A stretch of 29,240 nucleotides of DNA, from positions 1-29,240 of the forward strand of contig JAJNNY010000132.1 of assembly GCA_022453515.1 (NCBI GenBank), read 5' to 3'. Each line of letters begins with the position of its first letter. Position 1 is the first letter of the stretch. This document shows, piece after piece, positions 18,520-29,240 of the stretch. Origin of the DNA: Astrocystis sublimbata. Its lineage: Eukaryota > Ascomycota > Sordariomycetes > Xylariales > Xylariaceae. Under the pieces are notes generated by a model. The model was given only the letters and a program-made list of their open reading frames with translations, was not told where the DNA came from and made no database searches. The translations under genes and the position numbers were made by a program.

Positions 18520-18576
18520 CTTGTACGATGGCCAGTGCCTTGCGCGGCCTGAGACGAGTAGTAATAATGTGTAAAA

Positions 18577-18594
18577 TAGAAATGTAAATTTCTA
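18577..18594. repeat. Small perfect inverted repeat in the lsg1 leader/promoter
   Basis: TAGAAAT and ATTTCTA, seven bases each, flank the four-base spacer GTAA, about 60 bp upstream of the lsg1 ATG. It could form a short hairpin in the leader or be a dyad binding site. It may also be chance in AT-rich sequence. Confidence 0.4.
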
Positions 18595-18825
18595 GGATAC
18601 GATTCGATTTCTGGGGAACCAAAAGGTAGTTGAGTCGTCGGAGAGATGATCTTGTGGTGATGGTTGTGAGATGGTTGCTCGTGTGTTAGAGTACTAAATC
18701 CAGTGGTATCACGGTCGCAACGGTAGTGGCGCAAAGTGCTGGGCTGATTAATTAATTGATAGATGGAGGGGCGACTCGACAGGGTGCCAGGACGAGGGGC
18801 AAATAGGAATTTTTGCGTCACACTG

Positions 18826-18845
18826 CGCCCGATAACGCCCGATAA
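18826..18845. promoter_or_regulatory. Tandem CGCCCGATAA pair
   Basis: The ten-base unit CGCCCGATAA occurs twice without a gap, followed by a partial GCCC. It lies about 310 bp from both start codons, almost in the middle of the divergent promoter. Each unit contains a GATAA core. A perfect ten-base tandem at this place makes it a candidate activator site; which factor would bind is unknown. Confidence 0.4.
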
Positions 18846-19156
18846 GCCCTTCGACCCCTCCATATCCTCCATTAATTTTTGGGCTTGGCTGGGGGCCCTT
18901 TGCCCTGAGGTTGGGCGCGCTGCCACTACTCGTATGAGCCGGCAAATGTTCATTGCCTGTTGCAGGTAGGGTTGCATGCACTGGCTAAAAAGTTGAAAGA
19001 TTTGGCCCATCCAGGTACCATCTTGTTCAACATCTACATTAAAATCTACAAACCATCACGGCTACACCCCTCCTCCCTTCATTTAACCCGCCATCACTCT
19101 ATCCCCGCACTCCCACATCACATAACTGTCGGCGCAAACCCGTCTCAACCTTCAAA

Positions 19157-20675
19157 ATGCCGAAGGGCAAGTGGATGTAAGCGGATTCAATCGCTTGCCT
19201 GGCAGGAACATGCGACTTACTAACATACCCTCCCCAGCGATAAAAAGACTGCCCAGCACTTCACGCTGGTGCACCGACCTCAAAATGACCCTCTAATCCA
19301 CGACGACGCCGCGCCGTCGATGGTGCTCAACCCCACAAACAATCTCAACAACGACGCACGAAGCAAGAAACTCAACGACCTCGCTTCGGAACTCGGCGCT
19401 GACGATGTCGCCCGCATGCGCGCCAACGAGGGCGAGGCTGCCGCTTACGGAGTGTACTACGACGACACAGAATACGACTACATGCAGCATCTGCGTGACC
19501 TCGGTTCGGGAGGCGGAGGTGGCGATGTTGTCTTCGTAGAAGCGAAAAATGAACAGAATAAAGGAAAGGGGAAACACAAGCAAAGTTTAGAAGATGCCAT
19601 CAGACAGCTCGACCTCGAATACGATGAGGAGGCGCGTAAGAAGAAGGAAAAGGAACTCTTTGACGAGAGCTTCCTGCCGAGCAAGAACCTCCAGCACGTC
19701 ACCTATCAGGCGCAGCAGGAGATTCCCGACACCATTGCGGGCTTTCAGCCAGACATGGACCCGCGGCTACGCGAGGTGCTTGAAGCGCTCGAGGACGAGG
19801 CGTACGTGGATGGCGAAGACGACGGTTTCTTCCAGCAATTAGCGAAGGATGGGAGGGAACTGGATGACATCGAGTTCGAGAATGAGTTCGATGAGTTTGG
19901 TGATGAGGATTTTGAGGATGACGCCGGCTGGGAGACGGACGATACGGAGAAACCAAAGAAGGAATACAAGACGAATCAAGACGAGTCAGTGCCTGATTTA
20001 GTCCCTGTTGCCGGCGCAAAGGCAGGTGACAGAGATGACTTAACAGGCGAAGAAGGCGATGTGGTCCAGAACGAGAACTGGCTCGAGGACTTCCAGAAAT
20101 TCAAAAAGAACCAGAAGACCGGCGGCCGTGTCCCGCGCGGCGCGCCCTCGGCGTCGGATCTGCAATCTAGCCTGATGACCACAACCACCAACGGCGGGCG
20201 GCGCAAGAAGCGCAAGGGCGCCCTCACCTCGCAGTCAGGCTACTCGATGACCTCCTCCTCTCTAGTGCGCACGGAGCAGCTCAGCCTGCTAGACGCGCGC
20301 TTCGAGGTCCTTGAGCAGAAGCAATACAACCCCAACCACGACGCTTACGACGACTGGGATGGCGAAATGCCCGACGACGCGGACGACGACGACACGAGGT
20401 CGAATGCCATGTCGATGATGTCGACGGCGTCGAGCGTCACAGGGCCCATGCCGTCCAACTTCGACAGCATCATGGACGAGTTCCTGGATGGCTACTCGCA
20501 GGTCGGCAAGAAGACGGTGAAAAAGGGGAAGTGGGGGAACGGTGTCGAGCAGTTCGACGACTTCAGGAGGGAACTCGGCCCCGCCAAGGTGCCGGCCAAG
20601 TATGGTGTCAAGCAGCAGCAAAGGCCGGCGGCCGCAGCGAAGGCTGGAGGTGCATCGTCGTCGAGGGCAAGATGA
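19157..20675 (+). CDS. ltv1: Ltv1, 40S ribosomal subunit assembly/export factor
   Basis: Two exons, 19157-19176 and 19238-20675, with a 61-nt intron (19177-19237; GTAAGC donor, ACTAAC branch, CCCCAG acceptor). The tiny first exon encodes MPKGKWI, which joins to DKKTAQHF to give the characteristic Ltv1 N-terminus. The product is 485 residues, similar to yeast Ltv1. It is very acidic in the middle (Asp/Glu-rich runs at about 180-240) and has a basic RRKKRKG patch, a family-typical [16 protein letters not shown] block and a C-terminal [12 protein letters not shown] segment. In yeast, Ltv1 joins pre-40S particles with Enp1 and Rps3, and its release, triggered by Hrr25 phosphorylation, allows head maturation. 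It faces lsg1 across a 637-bp promoter. Confidence 0.95.
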
Positions 20676-21277
20676 TGCATGCTTGGCTCCATAGCTGCCA
20701 CGTACTCTTTCAAAAGAAAAAGAATATCAAAAAAATCTTAGATACCCTATAGACATGAATCAGTTTCGAGTCCGGCATGTCATATCCTATCTTGCTTCGG
20801 TGGGTCAATGTGCACAATGTGTGTGGATGCGAGAAAGTGCGGGCGAAGTGGGTTACAAGCCATCTAGAAGGTAATCATCAACAACGCGCTCAATTAATCG
20901 TACTCCTACAACGCATCACTGTCATCTCGCATGCTACATGTACAGGATGCAAGGGTGCCCGATGTAGCCAACAGCCTATCAACTACTGGTCTACCAGCTT
21001 AGCCTAGAAAGCGTGATCGCTTCTAATTCATGTTACTATCGCGGGCGGGGAGAGGAGATGTTTGTCCAGGTCCTGTTATGTAGTTCGACCAGGTCACTCC
21101 TATTCCTTGAACTCCTCCCCATGACACACTGCAGATGTCAGATGCGGCAAGTGTTCTCTACACATCGGGTGCAAGAGCATCCCAGGCTGAGTCCTTCCAG
21201 CCGCCAAGCCAGTGTACAAGGTCGGCGATCGGCCGCGGTAGCGTGCTTTCCAGCTGCCATTCCGGTGTCTCGTCCTC
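20676..21277. other. Convergent intergenic region between ltv1 and the taxilin gene
   Basis: About 600 bp between two stop codons on opposite strands, so it should hold both 3' untranslated regions and terminators. An A-rich run (AAAAGAAAAAGAATATC) occurs about 45 bp after the ltv1 stop. No gene is seen; frames of 76 and 174 codons here overlap the taxilin exon antisense or lack any motif. Confidence 0.5.
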
Positions 21278-23295
21278 CTAGCGATGACCGTTCATGGCAG
21301 GCGGCCGCTCCGGCCCGAACGCCCCCGGTACACCCGGCTGCGGCTGTTCTTCTTCCGTGTCGTCATCGAACTCTCCCTCGCTCAGCTGCTCCTCGCCCTC
21401 CTCGTCGTACTCGCACTCGCTGTCCTCGTCACCCTCGAGCTCGCCGTCGTCCACGTCGCCGTTCTCGGGGTAACAGCTGTCTATCGTCCCCTGCATGCCC
21501 GCCGGCATGCCGCGACCTTGTCGTTGCATTTGGTTGATAATGCTGGTGAGCTTGTCGTTTTTCTTCTTCCCATCGTCGATGTCCTTCAGATGCTTGTTGC
21601 GTTCCTCGGCCATCTTGAGGATGTTTTGGTTCAGAGCTCCGTCTCTGCGCCTGAATGCCTCGTTCTCCTTTTCCAGCTTCTTCGTCTTCTTGGACATGTC
21701 TTCCATCTCCTTGCGAAACGTTAAAAACAGATCGTTACTGTTATTTAGGGTATCCTCGACCTCGTCGCTTGTTAACGCCTGACGTGGGCGTGCAAGAGAA
21801 AGAAACAGGGTGCATACCTGCTTGAACTTTTCGACGTAGACATTGAGCTGGTTTCGCAGTTCGGTTTCCGTCTTGGTGAATGTGAGGACCTGGGAGTTGA
21901 GTTGGCGGGCACGATTGCCTTCGGCTTCCACTGCCTTCTTCTGCTGCTCATATCGTGCCATGTTCCACTGAACCTCTATTTCCTTCGTCCGCATGGCCGA
22001 ATGAAAGTGGAGTTCGCGTAACTCATACTGCTCGATCAGGGACTTAAACCGATTCTTAAACCTATTCCACCAATGTCAGCCAGTGAATACGAAACCTTGT
22101 CTGAAAAAGGAGGCTGTACAGTTCCTCTGCTTTCATGTACACGACCTGTTTTCGCGGATTATCCTTTTCTTCTTGATGCCCCTCTAACGTTTCGAGCAGT
22201 TTCTTAAAGCGCTCATCAGAGGAATTCTTCAGTCGGTCATGTGAGTCGTTCAGAGCGCGGTGTTCATTCTACACAGCCCTGCATCAGCTTCACCATCTTG
22301 CGAGGCTAGAGCTTGGAAACTACCTTAAGTTTGTTATTTTCCTTTTGCAATTCACGACAGAGTTTCTCCAGCTTCTCCTTGAGGCCGATCTGCTTGCTGA
22401 GGTCGGTCCTACTGGAGTCTTTATCCTTTTGCAACTGATCGGCGCGCTTCTTGTTTTTAATGTTTTCGCGTTCAAGTCGCTTTAGATTCGCAAACAGTTC
22501 AGAAGATCGTTTGGTGAGAAGGTCGATTTTGTCCATATCGTTCATCTTGTTCATCTGGTGGTTTAATTCACGGTTGGCTTTGCGAACTTCTCGGTCTGAA
22601 ACCGGTGGATAAAAGTCAGCAAACCCGCATTGTAGATAGAGCGCGAAAGAGTTTCGACTGAATTGGGGGAGCCAGTGCAAAGAAAAAATGGCATGGAGAG
22701 CCATCGGACGCCGCGTCCGGCTATCGTCGTCCACTCCACGGGGAATTCGCCCCATCAGAAGCGCATCGGGTTTCAAGTCGACCGTAGGATATCATCCCAC
22801 CTAGAAGTGACCCACGAGTTCGAAAGTGTTTCTCAACATGTACCTAGATAATCCTGGTCGTGTTGCCCATAAAAACATGCGCTCCGTTCCAACATGGTAT
22901 CTCAAAGTGAGAAAACAGCGTCGTTCCATGCGCCGAATGCGATATAATAGGTCTCAAATAGAACGTGGGTCGCCTCGCCGCAAAATATAAGACTTCAACG
23001 TACCAATCTCGGCTTCTTGTTCTCTCTCGGCGGCAGTATCGACCTCGAGTTGGGATATCCTAGCCGCGACTAGCTTGGAGGCTTCCGAAGAGTCGAGCGC
23101 CTTCTTGCCCTTGGCCTTCTTGGGGCCGGAGGCCATGGCAGGCGTCGGTGTCGGCGCAGGGCGAGGCTCATGGACGGGGACATGGTGGCCGTTCGAGATG
23201 GAGGGGTCTTCGTGAAACTGTGAAGAGGTGTTGTTCGGGACGGATGCGATGGGTGTCGGCGGTGCTGAGGGCGCACGATGGCTTATAGATGCCAT
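21278..23295 (-). CDS. Taxilin-family coiled-coil protein
   Basis: Five exons, 23004-23295, 22324-22595, 22120-22268, 21818-22061 and 21278-21760, give 479 residues. The introns are 408, 55, 58 and 57 nt. The N-terminus (about 1-70) is Pro/Ser-rich and ends in a KKAKGKK patch. Residues of about 70-410 form a long coiled coil with taxilin signatures: KLEKLCRELQKENNKLK, ERFKKLLETLE, FKNRFKSLIEQYELRE, then VEDTLNNSNDLFLTFRKEME and MSKKTKKLEKEN. The C-terminus is Asp/Glu-rich. Animal taxilins bind syntaxins and act in vesicle traffic; the fungal role is poorly defined. Two points are unsure. The first intron is unusually long. The last one needs a rare GAG acceptor, with a CAG 18 bases earlier that would add six residues, and full retention stays in frame. 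Confidence 0.88.
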
Positions 23296-25221
23296 GGTAG
23301 ACTAAGAAAGAAAACGAAGCCTGTAGGTCAGAGGTAAGCGGCGGCGTCGGCGATATAATCGGCGTCGGCACGGGCAACAATAGCGGCGAAGGCGATCGTT
23401 CGTGAGTTCGAACTGGGGCCAACAGGTGCTGCTTACGTGGGCGAGATAGAACAGCGCATCTGAGAGGCAATGCAGTAAATATTTTGCGTATACGGGGGCG
23501 TGACGGAGGGGAATGCAACGATTGGTGGGTTTGGGGCGTGTTGCTGGGTATTTGGGCGCGTATAACGGCGTCAACGGTGGTCACGATGGTTGTTAAGAGA
23601 AGTTTGTCGAGATAGACACGAGGCGGCGGCGGCGGCGGCTGGTCGAGTCGGTTTAGTAGATAGTGCCGGTTACGTGAGGTGGGTAGGGATGGCCACTGCT
23701 GGATATTGGGGTCGATGACTCAACCGGGGCGTTTGATATTGCAGGTACATCGGCAGGTACCTCCAGGGACCAGGGACCAGGGCTAGGAAGGTGGTACAGT
23801 GGGTGCAGGGCAACTGTACCTCCGTCTAGGGCACCTGGGCACATGCCTGCCAGTGGTGCGGCGTGCTACCTCACCTCAAGGTTTTTACCAGAACTACCTA
23901 GGTAGGTACCTACTTCCTCCAAGACACCTCCCCCCCCTCGCCCCCTGGCCAGTGGCAGGCACGCGAGCACGCAAGGGGGCCCAGGCAGGCGCACCGGGCT
24001 GGCTGGGCTTGGCCAGAGATCTCGGTGCCATGATTGGGATTCGGAATCATCGGTACCTCTTGCCCGTCGCTGTGTCCTTCCAAATTGTGTTCCTGTCACT
24101 CTGGATGGCACCTGGATGGCTTGTACCTCGCAGTACCTACCTACCCGAGGAGGCGGTCCACAGTGGGGGAGTTTGATGGATTTGATGGAGCCGGTTGCAA
24201 TATTGAGATTTGCAAGGCACAGCACGGCACAAGCCGTACCTGACGGGTCTGAGTCTCGAGCAATCTGTTTGTGAACTCGGCCAATAAACTGTTTGAGTTT
24301 CATTTATATACACGGCATGTGGATAGTTACCTCAAGTTCGAGGTGTTGGACATGTCAAATCCACGTCATTGCGCAAACACCTGCTGCCCCCTTGCTCTCA
24401 TGTATGTACTACTCTATCAGCTCCTCAAGTGTAATTAATTACCTGAGCAATTTGGAAACAAAAATATAATGAAAAGAAATAGTGATAGAAACTCAATTTA
24501 ACCTTCAAGGTTGTAGCCATATGATGTATGTTGCTACCCGAAATCACGCAGGATACCTACCATGCATGCACCCTTGAGTTAAACGACACTACTATGGTAT
24601 CGAATTACCTAGGTCGCCTGGCCTCGTCCTGGACAGCACCTGTACATATATTCTCTGAGTAATTGATGTTTCTTCAACGTTGATATTTGACTAGACCTGG
24701 TCGACCAATGGACCGGGTATAGATCGAAGCAACTTTTGGAATACTGTTGTGGTAGATAGAGATAGGTATTGTTTCGAGCCTGGCGTGTATTCCTTGTCCT
24801 GAATGTATGCATCATCTTGTTAGTTGAATAAGCTAAGCCCGCTATGCACATAAACCCTCTCCAAGGACTTAGTGGGCATTCAAGGTTAGGTGTCTCAGGG
24901 AGGTACCTACCTAGATCGGGAATGGGTGCACCCGGCAAGCCTGGAGGCGTCATTGGATTTTCTCAATGCAAACTATTGTAATGTTCGGCGAGTTTCTAGA
25001 CACATGCCGACCTAGGAACAACCTTCCTCGAACGTTCCTCCAGCACCATCTTTTGCACAGGTAGTCTGTCGTCCGGGCTGCTGCATCGCTGCGTCGGATA
25101 CGAATCCTTGGTACTTGTCTAATTGCTCCCGGAATATATTCAATTCCGTCCTAGGCATCTAGATCGTTCGTTCGGAGCCTGCACAAACGCCCGCTCGATA
25201 TCACGCCACGCCCACGACACC
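23296..25221. promoter_or_regulatory. Divergent intergenic region between the taxilin gene and cym1
   Basis: About 1.9 kb holding the promoters and leaders of both genes. It includes a GGC trinucleotide run and many copies of a TAGGTACCTACC-like motif between 23740 and 24920. The cym1 frame is open back to 25123 but without an ATG before 25222. No gene or RNA is recognised. Frames of up to 145 codons around 23800-24300 overlap on both strands and look compositional. Confidence 0.5.
23622..23639. repeat. (GGC)6 trinucleotide repeat
   Basis: Six perfect GGC units about 330 bp upstream of the taxilin start codon, on the side of its leader or promoter. It is probably length-variable between strains. 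Confidence 0.85.
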
Positions 25222-28200
25222 ATGTTGCGCAATGCTGTGAAGGGCGCGGCGAAGCGAGCAGTCACAGAACTCTCCCAGTATCCCAGCCCTGGCGAGAAGA
25301 TCCATGGCTTCACCTTGCTACGGACGAAGCACGTCCCCGAGCTCGAGCTGACTGCGCTTCATCTGAAGCACGACAAGACCGGCGCCGACTATCTCCACAT
25401 CGCTAGAGACGACAGCAATAATGTCTTCTCCATCGGCTTCAAGACAAATCCCCCGGATGATACCGGCGTTCCTCACATCCTCGAGCACACGACTCTCTGC
25501 GGCAGCGAAAAATACCCTATTCGTGATCCCTTCTTCAAGATGCTTCCGCGCACCCTGTCCAACTTCATGAACGCCTTCACGGCCTCCGACCATACTTTCT
25601 ACCCTTTCGCCACCACCAATGCGCGCGACTTCCAGAATCTCATGTCCGTCTACCTCGATGCGACCCTTCACCCGCTCCTCAAACAGACCGACTTCACTCA
25701 GGAGGGCTGGCGCATAGGCCCCGAGAACCCGAGAACCGCCGAAGCCGAGGGCGAGGCCAATCCCGACGATAGCAAGCTCGTCTTCAAGGGCGTCGTCTAC
25801 AATGAGATGAAGGGACAGATGTCCGACGCCGGATATCTGTTCTACATTCGCTTCCAAGACCACATTTTCCCATCCATCCACAACTCTGGCGGTGACCCTC
25901 AGAAAATCACCGACTTGACCTACGAACAACTCAAGAGGTTCCAAGCCGAGCATTACCATCCCAGTAATGCTAAGTTAATGACGTACGGAGATATGCCTCT
26001 AGCCGACCACCTCAGAGAGATTGATGCGCAAATGAGCGCATTCGAGAGGATACAGGCAGACATCGAACACAAACAGCCCATCGACCTGAGCGACGGGCCC
26101 CGGACGGTAAAAGTCTTTGGGCCTGTGGATCCCCTGGCGGATCCCGATAAGCAGTACAAGACCTCAGTCTCATGGATTGCTGGAGATACAAGTGACGTTG
26201 TTGAATCCTTCTCCGTGGCACTGCTGTCGTCGCTTTTGATGGACGGTTATGGTTCGCCGTTATACAAAGGTCTCGTTGAGAGCGGCCTTGGCACCGACTT
26301 TAGCCCCAACGCCGGGTACGACGGGTCAGCGGCTACCGGAACCTTCTCTGTTGGCTTGACGGGAGTCAGTGAGTCCAATGTTGAGAAAGTGAAGAGTGAG
26401 GTGCAAAGGATACTCCGAGAGGTGCGCGACAAGGGTTTCGAGCGAGGCAAAATCGACGGATATATGCACCAACTCGAACTGAGCTTGAAGCACAAGACAG
26501 CCAACTTTGGAATGAACGTATTACAGCGCCTAAAGGGAAAGTGGTTCTCAGGCACTGATCCTTTTGACTCGTTAGCGTGGAATGATACCGTCGCTGCCTT
26601 TGAGGCGAAGCTTGCGCAAGGCGGTTATCTCGAGAGTCTCATGGACAAATATTTGATCAACGACAACACCCTGACTTTCACAATGGCACCCTCGGATGGC
26701 TACAGCGCCGAATTAGCCAAGGAAGAAGAGGAGCGGTTAGCATCGAAGATCGCCCAGGCTACAGAGGAGGCGGGTGGCGAAGAGGCTGCTCGCAAGTTCT
26801 TCGAAGAGCGAGAGCTTGAGCTTTTAGTAGAACAGAACAAATCCAGCACCCAGGACTTGAGCTGCCTTCCCTCCGTACATGTGCGGGATATTCCCAGAGG
26901 AAAGGAACCCGTCATAGTCCGTGACGAGGTCCTGGACGGAACCAAGATCCAATGGCGAGAAGCCCCAACCAATGGGCTTACGTATTTTCGAGCAATCAAC
27001 ACATTTGAGAATTTGCCGGATGACCTTCGCTCGCTCATCCCTCTCTTCACCGATTCCATCATGCGCCTGGGTACTAAGGATATGACGATGGAACAACTCG
27101 AAGACTCGATCAAACTGAAGACGGGTGGTATCTCCGTCAGCTATATGACGACGCCTTCACCCAACGACTTTCACCATACATCTGAAGGGCTCGTCCTGAG
27201 AGGAATGGCCCTCGACCGCAATGTGCCTGAAATGTTTGATCTTCTGCGGAAGCTCATTCTAGAGACAAACTTCGATAGCCCAGAGGCAGCCCTCAGGATA
27301 CGGCAGCTCCTCCAAGCTTCGGCTGACGGCATTGTTAATGATATCGCATCATCTGGCCATGCTTACGCTCGAAGATACGCTGAATCTGGGCTCACTCGGG
27401 ATGCATGGCTTACCGAACAAGTCAGCGGTTTGTCGCAGGTAAAGCTGATAACTTCGCTGGCTGCGCGGCCTGAATCAGACAAGCTGGAAGACATCATTAG
27501 CAAACTCAAGCAGATCCAAGCTATCGCTCTGGCTGGCAATAACATCCGTACTGCTTTAACCTGCGGGCCTGACAGCGCGTCGGCCAATTCTTCAGCTCTG
27601 ACACAGTTCATGTCCGCCCGAGCAAGCCAGGCTGTGAAATTCCCCGCAAGCTCGGGACAAACTCCGACTCGCGATGTAAAAGCATTCTTCCCACTGCCTT
27701 ACCAGGTCTACTACGGAAGTTTGGCCGTACCGACAGTTTCATACACCTCTTCCGATGGCGCCCCACTCCAAATCCTAGCACAACTCCTAACGCACAAGCA
27801 CCTGCATCATGAGATCCGTGAGAAGGGTGGTGCATATGGAGGTGGCGCGTATATGAAGGGACTGGAGGGACTGTTCGGTTTTTACTCATACCGGGATCCC
27901 AATCCCCAGAACACGCTGTCCATCATGAGGAACGCAGGGCGCTTCGCTGTTGATAAAGCATGGTCCAACCAAGACATAGAAGAAGCCAAAATTTCCGTCT
28001 TCCAAAGCGTTGATGCCCCCAAATCGGTAAACACTGAGGGCATGCTACGGTTCGTGTCCGGAGTCACGGACGAAATGCAGCAAAGAGACGAGAGCAGCTT
28101 CTTGATGTGACAAAGGATCAAGTCCAAGAAGTAGCGCAAAAGTACATCGTCGACGCGCTCGCCAAGCAGAACGAACAGACTGCTTTCTTGGGCAAGAAGC

Positions 28201-28259
28201 AGACTGGGTCGACGACCTCCTGGATGGTGAAGGAGATCAACGTCGCTGTCACTGAGTAG
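25222..28259 (+). CDS. cym1: Mitochondrial presequence protease Cym1/PreP (M16C), frameshifted near the 3' end
   Basis: An intron-free gene for the M16C zinc metallopeptidase that degrades cleaved presequences and other peptides in the mitochondrial matrix. The start is the ATG at 25222; the product opens with a basic, acid-free [14 protein letters not shown] targeting segment. The inverted zinc motif is HILEH (H85, E88, H89), with E195 in VVYNEMKG as third ligand. R866 and Y872 in [10 protein letters not shown] are the C-terminal residues that complete the active site in this family. As written, the frame stops at 28110 after 962 residues ([13 protein letters not shown]). The next frame from 28098 continues with [12 protein letters not shown] and 53 codons of plausible family C-terminus, ending at the TAG at 28257. 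Two extra bases (GA) in the AAAGAGACGAG stretch at about 28084-28092 explain the shift. This is either a real mutation or a sequence error. Confidence 0.93.
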
Positions 28260-29240
28260 GACGGCGTGATAACTTGAAACGAGGTAGAACGTGTACCAAA
28301 GATTTGTACAACATACAACAAGACCAACATATACCCATCTCCGTATATAGAGAAGACAATTGTACATGATTGTATATTGATCCCTCCCTTTTCTTCTTTA
28401 TCTTTCTTCTTTTTATAACCCCCCGTCTACATCTACATTCAGCGTTCAGATACGATACGTCTTATTGCTGTGATCTCTCGAGATTACATTCAATGGCATT
28501 GAGACCACAAAAAGACGCGAGAACAATTATACACAGCGGGTTTTCGGGGGTCTGGTAACAGAACCCTGCGAACCGAGCTGTCCTGCTCATTCTTTCAGAC
28601 CCGGATTCTTCAGCTTCGGGACACCGGACTAACGAATAGAGTACATACATGCATCTGCTTTGACGTGAATGAAGATATGAATTGCCCTTTCTGATATAGT
28701 CACCGTTTGTGATTGCATTATCGGGCCCCCTATTGTTCGACTCAGTTATCGCATGCTTCAACTTGACAACCGTTGTGCTTCTCGGTTGTTGGGAAGTAGT
28801 ATGATAGGGGTGTGAGGTAATTGAGGTATGTTCACGGGGCTATTGAAATAGAGCCAATGTGGTATTAGTATCAAATTAAGATGATGGATGGTCGGTCAGC
28901 AAGCACACCAACTCAAGCCACATGCTGCATGTTCGTTGGTGATGTTGATTGATTGATCATACGTCGTCGATGAATCATGGAAACAGAGGCCGAGGCGGGA
29001 TATGGTTTGTCGAATCAGGGTCCTGTCTAGATAACCTGCAGGTAGTCAGTAGTCGCACCCGAATTTCTGCAGTTGGCAATTTGCTTACCAACTTCAAGGC
29101 TGCTAGTTTACTAAGCCATGCGACGTCACATTAATGCTCAATAGGGGACTTTCTTAGCCACTCACCACCCATCCATTGGTGTCGTTCAACGCCCTTCAGT
29201 CAGCGCAGTGCATGTAAGTGGTATAATATTGTCCCAACTG
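28260..29240. other. Intergenic region downstream of cym1
   Basis: About 980 bp with no convincing gene. The first part should be the 3' untranslated region of cym1, followed by a T/C-rich tract at about 28381-28430. Frames of up to 99 codons are present without motifs. No tRNA, repeat or mobile element is recognised. Confidence 0.5.

Larger units (their letters stand above)
18520..19156. promoter_or_regulatory. Shared divergent promoter of lsg1 and ltv1
   Basis: This 637-bp gap lies between the start codons of two ribosome-assembly genes that point away from each other. It holds a tandem CGCCCGATAA pair, a small inverted repeat on the lsg1 side, and a C/T-rich tract (about 19060-19130) just before the ltv1 start, where fungal transcription often begins. 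I found no clear yeast-type PAC (GATGAG) element. Co-regulation is inferred from layout and gene function. Confidence 0.55.

Noticed and set aside
25123..25221. Upstream in-frame extension of cym1 by 33 codons.
   Set aside because: It begins at TTG with no ATG, and the ATG at 25222 is followed directly by a good mitochondrial targeting segment.
28027..28097. A 71-nt intron (GTAAAC to GAGCAG) that would repair the cym1 frame.
   Set aside because: It would remove the conserved [17 protein letters not shown] region and has no clear branch site. A two-base insertion explains the data with less loss. RNA reads could still overturn this.

Overview
The window is nuclear DNA of a filamentous ascomycete (Pezizomycotina, most likely Sordariomycetes). 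The evidence is short GT-AG introns of 55-81 nt with CTAAC or CTGAC branch sites, compact genes on both strands, recognisable fungal housekeeping proteins, and a pogo/Fot-type transposon carrying the C-to-T and G-to-A stop-codon pattern of repeat-induced point mutation (RIP). I cannot name the species.

Layout. Bases 1-6777 are one huge inverted repeat: two arms of about 3.38 kb that look essentially identical, around a 16-base spacer at 3381-3396. Each arm holds, from outside in, a gene for a secreted, probably GPI-anchored cysteine-rich protein (complete at 6197-6988, cut by the window edge at 1-581), about 1.7 kb without a gene, and a RIP-degraded pogo-like transposase truncated at the palindrome centre. 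From 6778 onward the sequence is single-copy: a CECR5-type HAD hydrolase (7783-9264, minus), an aldo-keto reductase (11326-12309, plus), and a 4.1-kb stretch with no convincing gene but degenerate tandem repeats. Then come lsg1 (16431-18519, minus, 3 exons), ltv1 (19157-20675, plus, 2 exons), a taxilin-family coiled-coil gene (21278-23295, minus, 5 exons), and a mitochondrial presequence protease gene, cym1 (25222-28259, plus), whose reading frame is broken by two extra bases near its 3' end.

How the genes relate. The clearest functional pairing is lsg1 and ltv1. They are divergent across 637 bp and encode a late cytoplasmic 60S maturation GTPase and a 40S assembly and export factor, so one bidirectional promoter could serve both subunit pathways. 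The other genes are ordinary, independently transcribed fungal genes.

The most noteworthy points are the edge-reaching palindrome (real fold-back duplication or assembly/amplification chimera), the evidence that its right arm is the native one, the cym1 frameshift, the lsg1-ltv1 promoter with a tandem CGCCCGATAA repeat, and the diverged 140-bp tandem repeats at 15.7-16.1 kb. I found no sign of a new defence, mobile or biosynthetic system.
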